Shown here one piece after another: positions 7,720 through 15,013 of a stretch of 25,013 bases of DNA. The notes below the pieces were generated by a model. It had not been told where the DNA came from and searched no databases. It saw only the letters and a program-made list of their open reading frames with translations. The number at the start of each line of letters is the position of its first letter. Position 1 is the stretch's first letter. This DNA is from CAXYVC01 sp964292295 (GTDB lineage: Bacteria; Acidobacteriota; Holophagae; Holophagales; Holophagaceae). The stretch covers positions 1 through 25,013 of the forward strand of contig CAXYVC010000026.1 of the NCBI GenBank assembly GCA_964292295.1, read 5' to 3'. The position numbers and the translations under genes were made by a program.

Positions 7720-8055
7720 ATGGCGGAGAGGATTCTCGCTCTGCTCCTGGGCTTCGCCTTTCCGGGCCTGGCCCAGGACCGGGGCCCCGCGGTGCCCGAT
7801 CCCGCGGGGCTCTGCCGGCCGGTTGAAGGCGTTGGGAGGCTGCGGGCGGGGACCGCTTCCTTCGCTGGGGAGGCCCTCTTCCGCAGGCGGGTTTCGCAGG
7901 CCGGTGGCAGCCCCGGCCCCCGGCAAGGCTCCCCATGGAGCTGCCCCCCGGGAGCTTCGTTCCCGGTGCTTCCGCACGGGGGCTCGCGTCCCGTGGCTTG
8001 GCCGCGCGGCCCGGAGGCTCCCCGCGTCTTTCTCTGGGCGGGAATGAGGTTTTAG
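7720..8055 (+). CDS. Doubtful small exported protein or remnant of an outer-membrane gene
   Basis: This is a 111-codon reading frame 33 bases after the beta-barrel gene, with GGAG five bases before the ATG. The N-terminus (ERILALLLGFAFPGLAQDRG) looks like a signal peptide, and the C-terminus (VFLWAGMRF) ends in the aromatic pattern of an outer-membrane last strand. The part between is Pro/Gly/Arg/Ser-rich, without obvious strands, and its third-position base use looks less gene-like than that of its neighbours. It could be a shortened or decayed outer-membrane protein gene, or a genuine small exported protein. No family is recognised. Apart from this frame, 7687-8179 holds only the leader of the TonB receptor gene. 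Confidence 0.4.
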   Translation: MAERILALLLGFAFPGLAQDRGPAVPDPAGLCRPVEGVGRLRAGTASFAGEALFRRRVSQAGGSPGPRQGSPWSCPPGASFPVLPHGGSRPVAWPRGPEAPRVFLWAGMRF

Positions 8056-8070
8056 GGGTGTGACCCATGC

Positions 8071-8079
8071 GGGGGGGGG
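8071..8079 (+). repeat. Run of nine G
   Basis: A nine-base G tract lies about 45 bases upstream of the putative -35 box of the TonB-dependent receptor gene. Tracts of this length can vary by slippage, and they are also a common place for sequencing errors. Confidence 0.9.
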
Positions 8080-8121
8080 CCTCCCGGCGGGGTGCCCTGG
8101 AATCCGGGAACCATCCGGGTC

Positions 8122-8152
8122 TTGAAGGGAGGGCGCGATGTTCCGATAGGCT
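8122..8152 (+). promoter_or_regulatory. Possible promoter of the TonB-dependent receptor gene (TTGAAG-N19-TAGGCT)
   Basis: TTGAAG (8122-8127) and TAGGCT (8147-8152) are separated by 19 bases, the same layout as before the gene at 7039. Read with a 17-base spacer the -10 would be GATAGG. No cobalamin riboswitch or Fur-like palindrome was seen between here and the start codon. Confidence 0.35.
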
Positions 8153-8179
8153 TTCCGTATCCCCCACCGGAGGTTGGTC

Positions 8180-10423
8180 ATGCCGTTCGCGGCGCGGCGG
8201 TCCCCCTTCCTGCGCGTTGCGCAGGCGGCGCTGTGCCTCGGGGCGGCGGCGGGGCGGGCGCAGGAGGCGGGGGGCGAGGGCGCGCTGGACGAGCTGGTGT
8301 CCCTCCTGAACACTCCGGTGACGGCGGCCACGCGCACCGTCCAGGCCTCCGCGCGGGTGCCCGCGACGGTGGTGACGGTGTCGGCGGAGCAGATCCTGCG
8401 GCGGCGGTACCGCTCCCTGGGGGAGCTGCTGCGGGACCTGCCCGAGTGCAAGGTCGACAACGGCTTCAGCGTGGAGCACTCCAACGCGGTCACGGTGCGG
8501 GGCGTGCTGGGGCAGCAGAAGTTCGTGCTCCTCCTGGACGGGAACCGCATCGGGGCCGCCACCAACGAGGTGCTGCCGATCCTGGAGAACATTCCCGTCC
8601 ACCTGGCGAAGCAGGTCGAGGTGGTGTACGGGCCCGCCTCCGCCCTGTACGGCGCCGACGCCTTCAGCGGAGTAATCAACATCGTGACCTTCAAGGGCGA
8701 GGAGGCCGTGGCCCAGAACCACGCGCGCCTTGCCGGGGGCGACCACCAGCTGTGGGATGCGGCCCTGGCCTGGACCGGCGCCCTGGGGCCCTCGACCCAC
8801 CTCACGGTAGCGGGGCAGGGCTTCCGGGACGACCAGCCGGACCTGCCTTCCGCCTACCCGGAGGCCTACGCGGGGCTGCAGCAGGCCCTGGACAGCGGGA
8901 TTTTCCCGACGGTCTTCGGCACGAAGCGCGCCACGATCCCCTACACGCCGGAATACGCCCAGCCGATCCGGGCCCACAACCTCTTCCTCCGGCTTGCCCG
9001 GGAGGACTGGTCGGTCTCCGTGCTGCAGAACGGTTTCCAGGTGCCATCGGCCATCAACTACGCCCCGCCCAACGCCCTTCCCATCGCGGATGCCTACGTG
9101 GGGGCCCGAACGCTGACCCTGGCCGCGAACCACCAGGCGCTCCTCCGGGAAGGGCTGGAGCACCAGAGCGCGCTCACGGGGCGGCGCTACGAGGTGTCGC
9201 CGCAGTCCCGCTTCATCAACCTGTTCCATCCCCAGATGGAGCCCGGCTACAAGTACGCCCTGAGCCACAGCCTCCGCCTGGAGGAACTGCTCCGCTGGCG
9301 GGCCAGTTCCAGCCTCGAACTCAGCGGCGGTTTCAGCTGGGAGAGCAGCGAGGCCACGCCCTGGGGGGCGAATCTGGCCTCTCCGGTGGACACCGGGACC
9401 TCCATCTCCAGCCAGGGCATCCTGCTCGTGGGAGCCCCCATCGAGGCCGACTTCTACACGATCCGCTCGACGAACTACGGAGTCTTCGCCCAGGGGCAGT
9501 ACGCCGCCGGGCCGGCGTGGCTTTTCACGGCGGGGGCCCGCTACGACCGGGACAACCGCTATGGCGGCACCTTCAACCCCCGGGTGGGGGTGGTGTGGAC
9601 GCCCTCCCCGGCACTCACCTTCAAGCTCCTCTACGGTTCGGCCTTCCTGGCACCTTCGCCCTACCAGGCCTTCCGGCATTACGGGGGCTTCACCACCACG
9701 GACGGGGGCGCCACCTACCAGTCGGATTTCTGGTGGCTGCCCAACCCCGGCCTGAAGCCCGAGCGGGTCCAGACCCTGGAGCTGAGCTCCCGCATCCTGC
9801 TCGCCCCCTTCCTGGGGGTCAGCGCCAACCTCACCCGGAGCCGCTACCGCGACCTGCACACGCCCATGCCGGACGCGGGGAACACCGACCTGTACCACGG
9901 GCAGTACAAGGGGTGGCCCGTGGCCTACATCCAGGTCATGGGGAACCAGGGGCGGATGACCAGTCTGGGGGGCCACCTGCAGGTGGACCTGCTCCTCCCC
10001 GTCGGGGAGGCCGGTCGCCTCAACCTCTTCGCCGGCTACAGCTGCGTGGACGGAAAGGTGGAACAGGACGGGCGCCCGGAGGTGGACATGGGCTACGTCA
10101 CCCCCCGTCTCTTCAAGGCCGGGGCCGAGTTCGCCTGGGGGGCCTGGACGGGCTCGGCCCTCCTGACGGCGACGGGACGCCAGCGCACCAACGGCCTGGT
10201 CGCGGGGGATTCGGGCGCCCGCGCCACCGTGGGGGGCTTCCGGGAGCTGAACGTGGCGTTCGGCTACCGATGGAGGCGCCTGGAGGCCTTCCTGAAGGCG
10301 CAGAACGCCCTGGACGCCCGCTACCGGAACCTGAACGAGAACGCCTTCCTGGGCGACTACGAGTTCAAGGGGATGCCCCAGAACCCCCGCCGTCTCAGCC
10401 TGGGGCTGCGCGTGGGCTTCTAG
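8180..10423 (+). CDS. TonB-dependent outer-membrane receptor
   Basis: The 747-residue protein is a TonB-dependent transporter or siderophore/vitamin-type receptor of the outer membrane. A signal peptide precedes AGRAQEA near residue 28. The plug domain (about 50-175) contains LGELLRDLPE, the AVTVRGVLGQQKFVLLLDGN segment, and VEVVYGPASALYGADAFSGV, which is the hallmark of TonB receptor plugs. The remaining residues form the 22-strand barrel, ending in LSLGLRVGF with the terminal Phe. I could not make out a convincing TonB box at the N-terminus. The ATG at 8180 is preferred to the TTG at 8174 because GGAGG at 8169-8173 lies six bases before it. The substrate cannot be told from sequence. It converges with the SRPBCC gene, leaving only four bases between stops. 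Confidence 0.93.
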   Translation: MPFAARRSPFLRVAQAALCLGAAAGRAQEAGGEGALDELVSLLNTPVTAATRTVQASARVPATVVTVSAEQILRRRYRSLGELLRDLPECKVDNGFSVEHSNAVTVRGVLGQQKFVLLLDGNRIGAATNEVLPILENIPVHLAKQVEVVYGPASALYGADAFSGVINIVTFKGEEAVAQNHARLAGGDHQLWDAALAWTGALGPSTHLTVAGQGFRDDQPDLPSAYPEAYAGLQQALDSGIFPTVFGTKRATIPYTPEYAQPIRAHNLFLRLAREDWSVSVLQNGFQVPSAINYAPPNALPIADAYVGARTLTLAANHQALLREGLEHQSALTGRRYEVSPQSRFINLFHPQMEPGYKYALSHSLRLEELLRWRASSSLELSGGFSWESSEATPWGANLASPVDTGTSISSQGILLVGAPIEADFYTIRSTNYGVFAQGQYAAGPAWLFTAGARYDRDNRYGGTFNPRVGVVWTPSPALTFKLLYGSAFLAPSPYQAFRHYGGFTTTDGGATYQSDFWWLPNPGLKPERVQTLELSSRILLAPFLGVSANLTRSRYRDLHTPMPDAGNTDLYHGQYKGWPVAYIQVMGNQGRMTSLGGHLQVDLLLPVGEAGRLNLFAGYSCVDGKVEQDGRPEVDMGYVTPRLFKAGAEFAWGAWTGSALLTATGRQRTNGLVAGDSGARATVGGFRELNVAFGYRWRRLEAFLKAQNALDARYRNLNENAFLGDYEFKGMPQNPRRLSLGLRVGF

Positions 10424-10427
10424 GCCT

Positions 10428-10898
10428 TCAGGCGGGATGGACTTCCGGGACCGCCTCCTCCGGCTGGGGGGGGCGGTCCCGGTCCAGTTCCTCGGCGATG
10501 ACCTTGACCTGGTTGGCCGCCTGGCGGAGCAGGCCCGCGGGATCGTCCTCCGGGGGCTCCGCGCCGGGTTTCAGCCGCCAGTCCAGCTCCGATTCCAGGC
10601 AGACGCCCCCCCCGGGTTCCAGATACAGGCGGTTCACCACGGCACCTTCGTAGGCCGGATGCGCCTCGAGCCGATAGACGAGGGTGTGGCGCTCTGGCTG
10701 TGCATGCACCCGCTCCCTCAGCCAGCAGGCGCCGGAGAGCTCAAGCTCTCGCAGGAGCTCGGTGCCGGACCGCTCGAGGATGCGGCACTCCAGCACGTCA
10801 TCCAGGTATCTCTGGGGGTGCTCGGCCTTGTCCAGGAGCACGGCCCAGACGGTCTGGACCGAGGCCCGGATGGGCGTGTGCAGGATCGCTTGGGGCAT
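10428..10898 (-). CDS. SRPBCC-fold protein, DUF1857/AtaL-like
   Basis: The 156-residue cytoplasmic protein has the opening typical of START/SRPBCC ligand-binding folds (ILHTPIRASVQTVWAVLLDK) with a HPQRYLDDVLECRILER strand-turn-strand following. The line SELDWRLKPG and the C-terminal amphipathic helix (LLRQAANQVKVIAEELDRD) complete the fold. The pattern is closest in my recollection to the DUF1857/AtaL-like group, which has no settled function. The last residues are acidic and Pro-rich. The gene follows the 70-residue gene upstream by 13 bases, so the two are likely co-transcribed. A ligand or reaction cannot be assigned. Confidence 0.8.
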   Translation of the reverse strand: MPQAILHTPIRASVQTVWAVLLDKAEHPQRYLDDVLECRILERSGTELLRELELSGACWLRERVHAQPERHTLVYRLEAHPAYEGAVVNRLYLEPGGGVCLESELDWRLKPGAEPPEDDPAGLLRQAANQVKVIAEELDRDRPPQPEEAVPEVHPA

Positions 10899-10911
10899 GG
10901 GTGCTTCCGCC

Positions 10912-11124
10912 TCACCAGGGATGGTGCAGGTGGATCCCCGGGGGAGGCGTGCCGCAATCCTCCGGAGCGCGGTTCTGGTCTGCGGGCGCGATCGCGAAAT
11001 CCTCGTCGATCAGGTGTGTGGGATCCGGCAGGGGATTGCCGTCCAGGGTCTGGACCGGAGCTCCCCTCCGCTCCACGCCGATGGTCCGGCTCCATGTCTG
11101 CCGTCGTTCGACCCTGTCTGCCAT
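10912..11124 (-). CDS. Small protein of unknown function, 70 residues
   Basis: The call rests on a good GGAGG site six bases before the ATG (minus strand) and the short distance to the SRPBCC gene downstream. The product starts MADRVERRQTWSRTI and contains GNPLPDPTHLIDEDFAIAPA and ends IHLHHPW. It has no signal peptide, membrane segment or Cys pair. It is polar, Pro-rich and probably partly disordered. I recognise no family. The reading frame can be extended upstream to 11259, but that start has no ribosome binding site. Confidence 0.6.
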   Translation of the reverse strand: MADRVERRQTWSRTIGVERRGAPVQTLDGNPLPDPTHLIDEDFAIAPADQNRAPEDCGTPPPGIHLHHPW

Positions 11125-11172
11125 GGTCCACCTCCGGCACCCCAAGGGTCGGTCCGGGAATGCTGTCACGCC

Positions 11173-11205
11173 AATGTAAAAACGCGGCATGAATGCGTGT
11201 TGACG
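11173..11205. promoter_or_regulatory. A+T-richer spot between divergent genes, possible promoter
   Basis: The 153 bases between the divergent genes at 11124 and 11278 hold one locally A+T-rich stretch. On the minus strand TACATT (11178-11173) has TCAACA 19 bases upstream and would fit the 70-residue gene. On the plus strand TTGACG at 11200-11205 is a good -35, but no -10 box follows at normal spacing. Confidence 0.25.
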
Positions 11206-11277
11206 AGGGTCGCCTGCGGGCGCGGCTTTCCTCGTGCATGGGGACCCTCCCGGCCACACTTTGGGGCAGAGGTGGCC

Positions 11278-11649
11278 ATGTTCCGTTCCCGCAGGGCCTT
11301 TGAACGGCTGGTGGAAGAGGCGCTCCGGGAGCTGCCGGAGGCCTTCCGGCCCTACCTGGGCGAGCTGCCCGTGGTGGTGGAGGACTGGGCCTCGGAGGAA
11401 CTCCTGGACGAGATGGGCCTTCCCGAGGACGAGGATCTCTACGGCGTCTACTTAGGAACGCCGCTGCCGGAGCGGAACCCCGCCTACCCCGAGCTGCCGG
11501 GGCGCATCGTGGTGTTCCGGGGGCCCCTGGAGGAGGACTTTCCCGAGCCGGAGGAGCTGCGCCGCCAGGTGACCGTGACGGTGCTCCACGAGCTGGCCCA
11601 CCACTTCGGCATTCCCGATGCGCGCCTGGAGGAGCTGGGCTGGGGCTGA
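11278..11649 (+). CDS. Minimal zinc metallopeptidase (HExxHxxGxxD zincin)
   Basis: The 123-residue protein is a short cytoplasmic zincin-like domain. Near the C-terminus it carries HELAHHFGIPD: H104, E105 and H108 form the zinc-binding HExxH, and D114 fits the third ligand of the HExxHxxGxxD type seen in small 'metallopeptidase family' proteins resembling a minimal matrix metalloprotease. The acidic N-terminal half (FRPYLGELPVVVEDWASEE, then LYGVYLGTPLPER) is also typical of that family. It has no signal peptide, and its substrate is unknown. AGAGGTGG upstream of the ATG supports the start. A longer frame with the same end begins at 10684, but it crosses the opposite-strand genes. Confidence 0.85.
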   Translation: MFRSRRAFERLVEEALRELPEAFRPYLGELPVVVEDWASEELLDEMGLPEDEDLYGVYLGTPLPERNPAYPELPGRIVVFRGPLEEDFPEPEELRRQVTVTVLHELAHHFGIPDARLEELGWG

Positions 11650-11723
11650 GGTCGAGCTTCCCTGACGCTGCCGGGCAAAAGCAGGGTAGGGTAGCGCCAT
11701 CCTTGCATGTCCTGGAGTGCGCC

Positions 11724-12977
11724 ATGCCGACGCTGAACGAGGTGCTTGCCGTCATCCTCGGGGGCGGCCGCGGGTCGCGGCTGTACCCGCTCACCAAGAT
11801 GCGCGCGAAGCCGGCGGTGCCCATCGCGGGCAAATACCGGCTCATCGACATCCCCATCAGCAACTGCATCAACGCGGGCATCCTGCGGGTGCACGTGCTG
11901 ACCCAGTTCAACTCCGTGTCCCTGCACCGCCACATCGCGGAGACCTACAAGTTCGACGCCTTCCACACGGGCTGGGTGCAGATCCTCGCGGCGGAGCAGA
12001 CCATGGAGAGCGCGAGCTGGTACCAGGGCACGGCGGACGCGGTGCGCAAGCAGCTCACGGAGATCCGCGCCGCGGGGGCCGAGCAGGTGCTGATCCTGGC
12101 GGGCGACCACCTCTACCGCATGGACTACGCGGCGATGGTGGCCTTCCATGCCCAGGCGCGGGCCGACATCACCGTGGCGGTGCAGCCCGTGGCGCGGGAG
12201 GATGCCACCCGCTTCGGCCTGCTCCGCTGCGAGGCGGACGGCCGCATCACGGATTTTGCCGAGAAGCCGAAGGATGCCGGCACCCAGGCCCGCTTCGCGT
12301 GCCGGGAGGACGCGGCGCGGCCCTTCCTGGGCTCCATGGGCATCTACCTCTTCCGCACGGAGGTGCTCCTGGATCTGCTGACGCGCCACCCCGACTGGGA
12401 CGACTTCGGGTCGGACATCCTGCCCGGGAGCCTCGGCGGGCGGCGGGTCTACGGGTACGGCTTCGAGGGCTTCTGGGAGGACATCGGGACCATCCGCTCC
12501 TTCTACGACGCGAACCTGCGGCTGGCCTGCGCGGACAGCCCCTTCACGTTCTACGACCCGAAGCGCCCCATCTACACCCACAGCCGCTTCCTGCCGGGCA
12601 GCATCGTCACGGACAGCCGCCTGCAGGACGTGCTGCTGAGCGAGGGCTGCGTGGTGCGGGGGGCGGACCTCTCCCGCGCGGTCGTGGGCCTGCGCTGCCA
12701 GGTGGGGCCGGGATCGGTCGTGCGGGACAGCATCCTGATGGGGGCGGACTACTACCGCGCCTTCGAGGACGAGGTGCCCTTGGGGGTCGGCCCCGGCTGC
12801 CACATCGAGGGCGCCATCCTCGACAAGAACGTGCGCATCGGCGAAGGCGTCGTGATCCGCCCCTTCCCGAAGGGAACCGAGCTGGACGCGGGGGCCTACG
12901 TGGTGCAGGACGGCATCGTGGTGGTGCCAAAGGGCACGATCCTTCCGCCCGGCACCCGCATCGGGCCGGAGGCGTGA
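11724..12977 (+). CDS. glgC: Glucose-1-phosphate adenylyltransferase (ADP-glucose synthase)
   Basis: GlgC makes ADP-glucose from glucose 1-phosphate and ATP, the committed step of bacterial glycogen synthesis. The 417-residue product is of family length. The nucleotidyltransferase domain opens with VILGGGRGSRLYPLTKMRAK followed by PAVPIAGKYRLIDIPISNC, both diagnostic. HTGWVQILAAEQT, the WYQGTADAV loop and LILAGDHLYRMDY (metal-binding Asp) follow. From about residue 290 the repeats VRGADLSRAVVG, VGPGSVVRDSILMG and IEGAILDKNVRIGEG form the left-handed beta-helix. CTGGAG six bases before the ATG fixes the start, and TAGGGT at 11687-11692 may be the -10. No other glycogen gene is in the window. 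Confidence 0.96.
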   Translation: MPTLNEVLAVILGGGRGSRLYPLTKMRAKPAVPIAGKYRLIDIPISNCINAGILRVHVLTQFNSVSLHRHIAETYKFDAFHTGWVQILAAEQTMESASWYQGTADAVRKQLTEIRAAGAEQVLILAGDHLYRMDYAAMVAFHAQARADITVAVQPVAREDATRFGLLRCEADGRITDFAEKPKDAGTQARFACREDAARPFLGSMGIYLFRTEVLLDLLTRHPDWDDFGSDILPGSLGGRRVYGYGFEGFWEDIGTIRSFYDANLRLACADSPFTFYDPKRPIYTHSRFLPGSIVTDSRLQDVLLSEGCVVRGADLSRAVVGLRCQVGPGSVVRDSILMGADYYRAFEDEVPLGVGPGCHIEGAILDKNVRIGEGVVIRPFPKGTELDAGAYVVQDGIVVVPKGTILPPGTRIGPEA

Positions 12978-14128
12978 TGCGCGCATCCTTCCTGCTGGAC
13001 CCCGGCATCCGCTTCCTCAACCACGGTTCCTTCGGCGCCTGCCCGCGGGAGGTGCTGGAGGCCTGGCATGCCTGGCAGCTTCGGATGGAGCGCAACCCCG
13101 TGGCCTTCCTGGCGCGGGAGTCCGCGGGGCTGCTGGCCGCGGTCCGCGCGCGCCTGGGTGCCTTCCTGGGGGCACGCCCCGAGGACCTGATCCTCGTGCC
13201 CAACGCCACCACGGCGGTGAACACCGTGGCCCGCTCCCTGGAACTGCGGGAGGGGGACGAGGTGCTGGCGCCGGACATGGAATACGGCGCCTGCGAGGCC
13301 GCCTGGGAATGGGTCTGCGCCCGTACGGGCGCCCGCTACCGGCGGGTTGGCATCCCACTGCCCTTTGAGGCGGAGGCCTTCGCGGACACCGTCTGGGCCG
13401 CCGTCACGCCCCGCACGCGGGTGCTCTTCCTGAGCCACCTCTGCTCGGCGACGGCCCTCGTGCTGCCGCTGGAGGCGCTGCTGGCCCGCGCCCGGTCCGC
13501 GGGCATCCTCACGGTGGTGGACGGCGCGCACGCCCCCGGCCAGCTGGATCTGGACCTGGACCGCCTCGGCGCCGACCTCTACACGGGCAACGGCCACAAG
13601 TGGCTCTGCGGCCCCAAGGGCACGGCCTTCCTCCATGCGCGATCCGAACACCACGCCCGGCTCCACGCCCCCGTGGTGAGCTGGGGCTACCGTTCCGAGG
13701 ACGGAGAGGCGGGCCACGAGGGCTACGCGGGGAACAGCCTGCTGGAGCACCGCCTCCAGTGGCAGGGCACCCGCGATGTGGCCGCCTTCCTGGCCCTGGG
13801 AGACGCTCTGGAATTCCTGGAACGGGTGGACTGGCGGGCGCGCCGGGCGGAAGGGCACGCGCTGGCGGTGGAGGCGGCGGCCCGGATGGCGGCGCTCACG
13901 GGGCTGCCGCCCCTCGCCAAAGTGGGGGACTTCGTGCAGATGGTGGCGCTTCCGCTGCCAGACGTGGACGGCCCGGCCTTCCAGGCGGCCCTCCGGGAGC
14001 GCTTCCGCATCGAGGTGCCCGTCACCCGGCACGCCGGACGCTGCTTCCTGCGGCCCAGCTTCCAGATGTATAACACCGCCGCCGACCTGGAGGCCCTGCT
14101 GGAAGCCGTGGGGGAACTGCTGGGCTGA
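12977..14128 (+). CDS. Class V PLP-dependent aminotransferase (isopenicillin-N epimerase-like)
   Basis: The 383-residue protein is a fold-type I PLP enzyme of aminotransferase class V. It starts with RFLNHGSFGACPREVLEAW and RNPVAFLARE, the pattern of the CefD/isopenicillin-N epimerase-like branch. Further signatures are NATTAVNTVARSL for the cofactor phosphate, VDGAHAPGQLDLDLDRLGAD with the cofactor-binding Asp and His, and NGHKWLCGPKG, in which K208 should form the Schiff base. The ATG overlaps the glgC stop (TGATG), with GGAGG four bases upstream, so translation is probably coupled to glgC. The reaction is not predictable; desulfurase, epimerase or lyase activities all occur in this class. 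The C-terminal RCFLRPSFQMYNTAADLEAL is usual for the branch. Confidence 0.9.
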   Translation: MRASFLLDPGIRFLNHGSFGACPREVLEAWHAWQLRMERNPVAFLARESAGLLAAVRARLGAFLGARPEDLILVPNATTAVNTVARSLELREGDEVLAPDMEYGACEAAWEWVCARTGARYRRVGIPLPFEAEAFADTVWAAVTPRTRVLFLSHLCSATALVLPLEALLARARSAGILTVVDGAHAPGQLDLDLDRLGADLYTGNGHKWLCGPKGTAFLHARSEHHARLHAPVVSWGYRSEDGEAGHEGYAGNSLLEHRLQWQGTRDVAAFLALGDALEFLERVDWRARRAEGHALAVEAAARMAALTGLPPLAKVGDFVQMVALPLPDVDGPAFQAALRERFRIEVPVTRHAGRCFLRPSFQMYNTAADLEALLEAVGELLG

Positions 14129-14133
14129 CGCTT

Positions 14134-14850
14134 CTACTCTCCCAGTTCCTTGAGGAGCTGGGCGCCCCCCAGGCGGCGCATCTGGTTCAGGATCCAGGCC
14201 TGGTGGCTCTGGATCATGGGCGAGGGGGCCTCCACGCGGAAGCGGTGGGGGTTGGGCAGCACGGCGGCCAGGAGGGCGGCCTCCGAGGGGCGCAGGCGCT
14301 TGGCGGGCTTGTGGAAGAAGTGCTGGCTGGCGGCCTCCACGCCGAAGATGCCGTCGCCGAACTCCACGATGTTCAGGTAGACCTCCAGGATGCGCCGCTT
14401 GGACCATCCCGCCTCCAGCAGCAGGGTGAACCAGGCCTCCAGCCCCTTGCGCGCCCAGCTTCGGGAGCTCCACAGGAAGAGGTTCTTGGCCGTCTGCTGG
14501 CTCACGGTGGAGGCGCCCCGCACCTTCCGGCTGCGCTCGTTGTGGGCCATGGCCTTCTCGATGGCCTTCCAGTCGAAGCCGAAGTGGTCCGGGAACTTCT
14601 GGTCCTCCGCGGCGATGACCGCCACGCCCATGCAGGGGGCGATCTCGTCCAGGCCCACCCAGGTGTGCTGGCTGCGGTAGGGGCCGGGCGCGAACCAGGA
14701 GGCGATCCTCCGCTCCACCATCAGGGCGGAGCAGGGCACGGGCACGAAGCGGAAGAGCAGCACGGGCAGCACGCTGCCCGCCACGAAGAGCGCGAGCGCG
14801 AGGCCCAGGCCCCGCACCAGCCGTTTCCTCCAGGGCCTTCCTGCGGCCAC
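14134..14850 (-). CDS. mtgA: Monofunctional peptidoglycan glycosyltransferase MtgA
   Basis: MtgA polymerises lipid II glycan strands at the outer face of the inner membrane (GT51 family, no transpeptidase domain). The 238-residue product has one N-terminal membrane anchor (about residues 10-30). The catalytic segment AAEDQKFPDHFGFDW contains the nucleophile-activating Glu. RGASTVSQQTAKNLFLW is the GGSTITQQ-type motif, and KRRILEVYLNIVEFGDGIFG carries the second conserved Glu. I choose the GTG at 14850 because AAGGAGG lies five bases before it and the membrane anchor follows directly; longer frames run back into hutU. The stop is five bases from that of the convergent aminotransferase gene. 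GATAAT on the minus strand at 14919-14914 could be its -10. Confidence 0.93.
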   Translation of the reverse strand: MAAGRPWRKRLVRGLGLALALFVAGSVLPVLLFRFVPVPCSALMVERRIASWFAPGPYRSQHTWVGLDEIAPCMGVAVIAAEDQKFPDHFGFDWKAIEKAMAHNERSRKVRGASTVSQQTAKNLFLWSSRSWARKGLEAWFTLLLEAGWSKRRILEVYLNIVEFGDGIFGVEAASQHFFHKPAKRLRPSEAALLAAVLPNPHRFRVEAPSPMIQSHQAWILNQMRRLGGAQLLKELGE

Positions 14851-14932
14851 GGGCGCCTCCTTCCGAATCGTGGTGCCGGTCCCCCGGAAAAGGACGGGGA
14901 GGCGCCAGGGCTCATTATCGCGGCAGAAGACC

Positions 14933-14961
14933 TTGCCGTGGGGGAAGAGGTTGTATATACA
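14933..14961 (+). promoter_or_regulatory. hutU promoter with overlapping HutC-type operator
   Basis: TTGCCG (14933-14938) and TATACA (14956-14961) form a -35/-10 pair with a 17-base spacer. TGTATATACA at 14952-14961 is a perfect 10-bp palindrome inside TTGTATATACAGG. It resembles the TTGTATATACAA-like operator of the GntR-family repressor HutC in pseudomonads. It covers the -10, so a bound regulator would block polymerase. The matching regulator gene lies at the end of the same cluster. The palindrome stands out in otherwise very G+C-rich DNA. Confidence 0.7.
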
Positions 14962-15013
14962 GGTAGGGAGCCACGGCCCCGCATGTTTCGTCCGGGGGCC
15001 AGGAGGTGCCGCC

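Noticed and set aside
7810..8179. Possible cobalamin riboswitch in the leader of the TonB-dependent receptor gene
   Set aside because: I looked for the conserved B12-box and the GGGAAxxxGGTG/CCxCCACTG elements and found none; only unrelated G+C hairpins are present.
2635..8805. A very long upstream extension of the fliA frame on the minus strand (2353 codons in total)
   Set aside because: Everything upstream of 2634 is out-of-frame reading of flhG, flhF, flhA and the antisense of the plus-strand genes. The fliA start with ATGA overlap is far better.
7478..9976. An 832-codon minus-strand open frame opposite the TonB receptor
   Set aside because: Arg/Gly/Pro-rich shadow; the receptor on the plus strand has a signal peptide, plug and barrel-end motifs.
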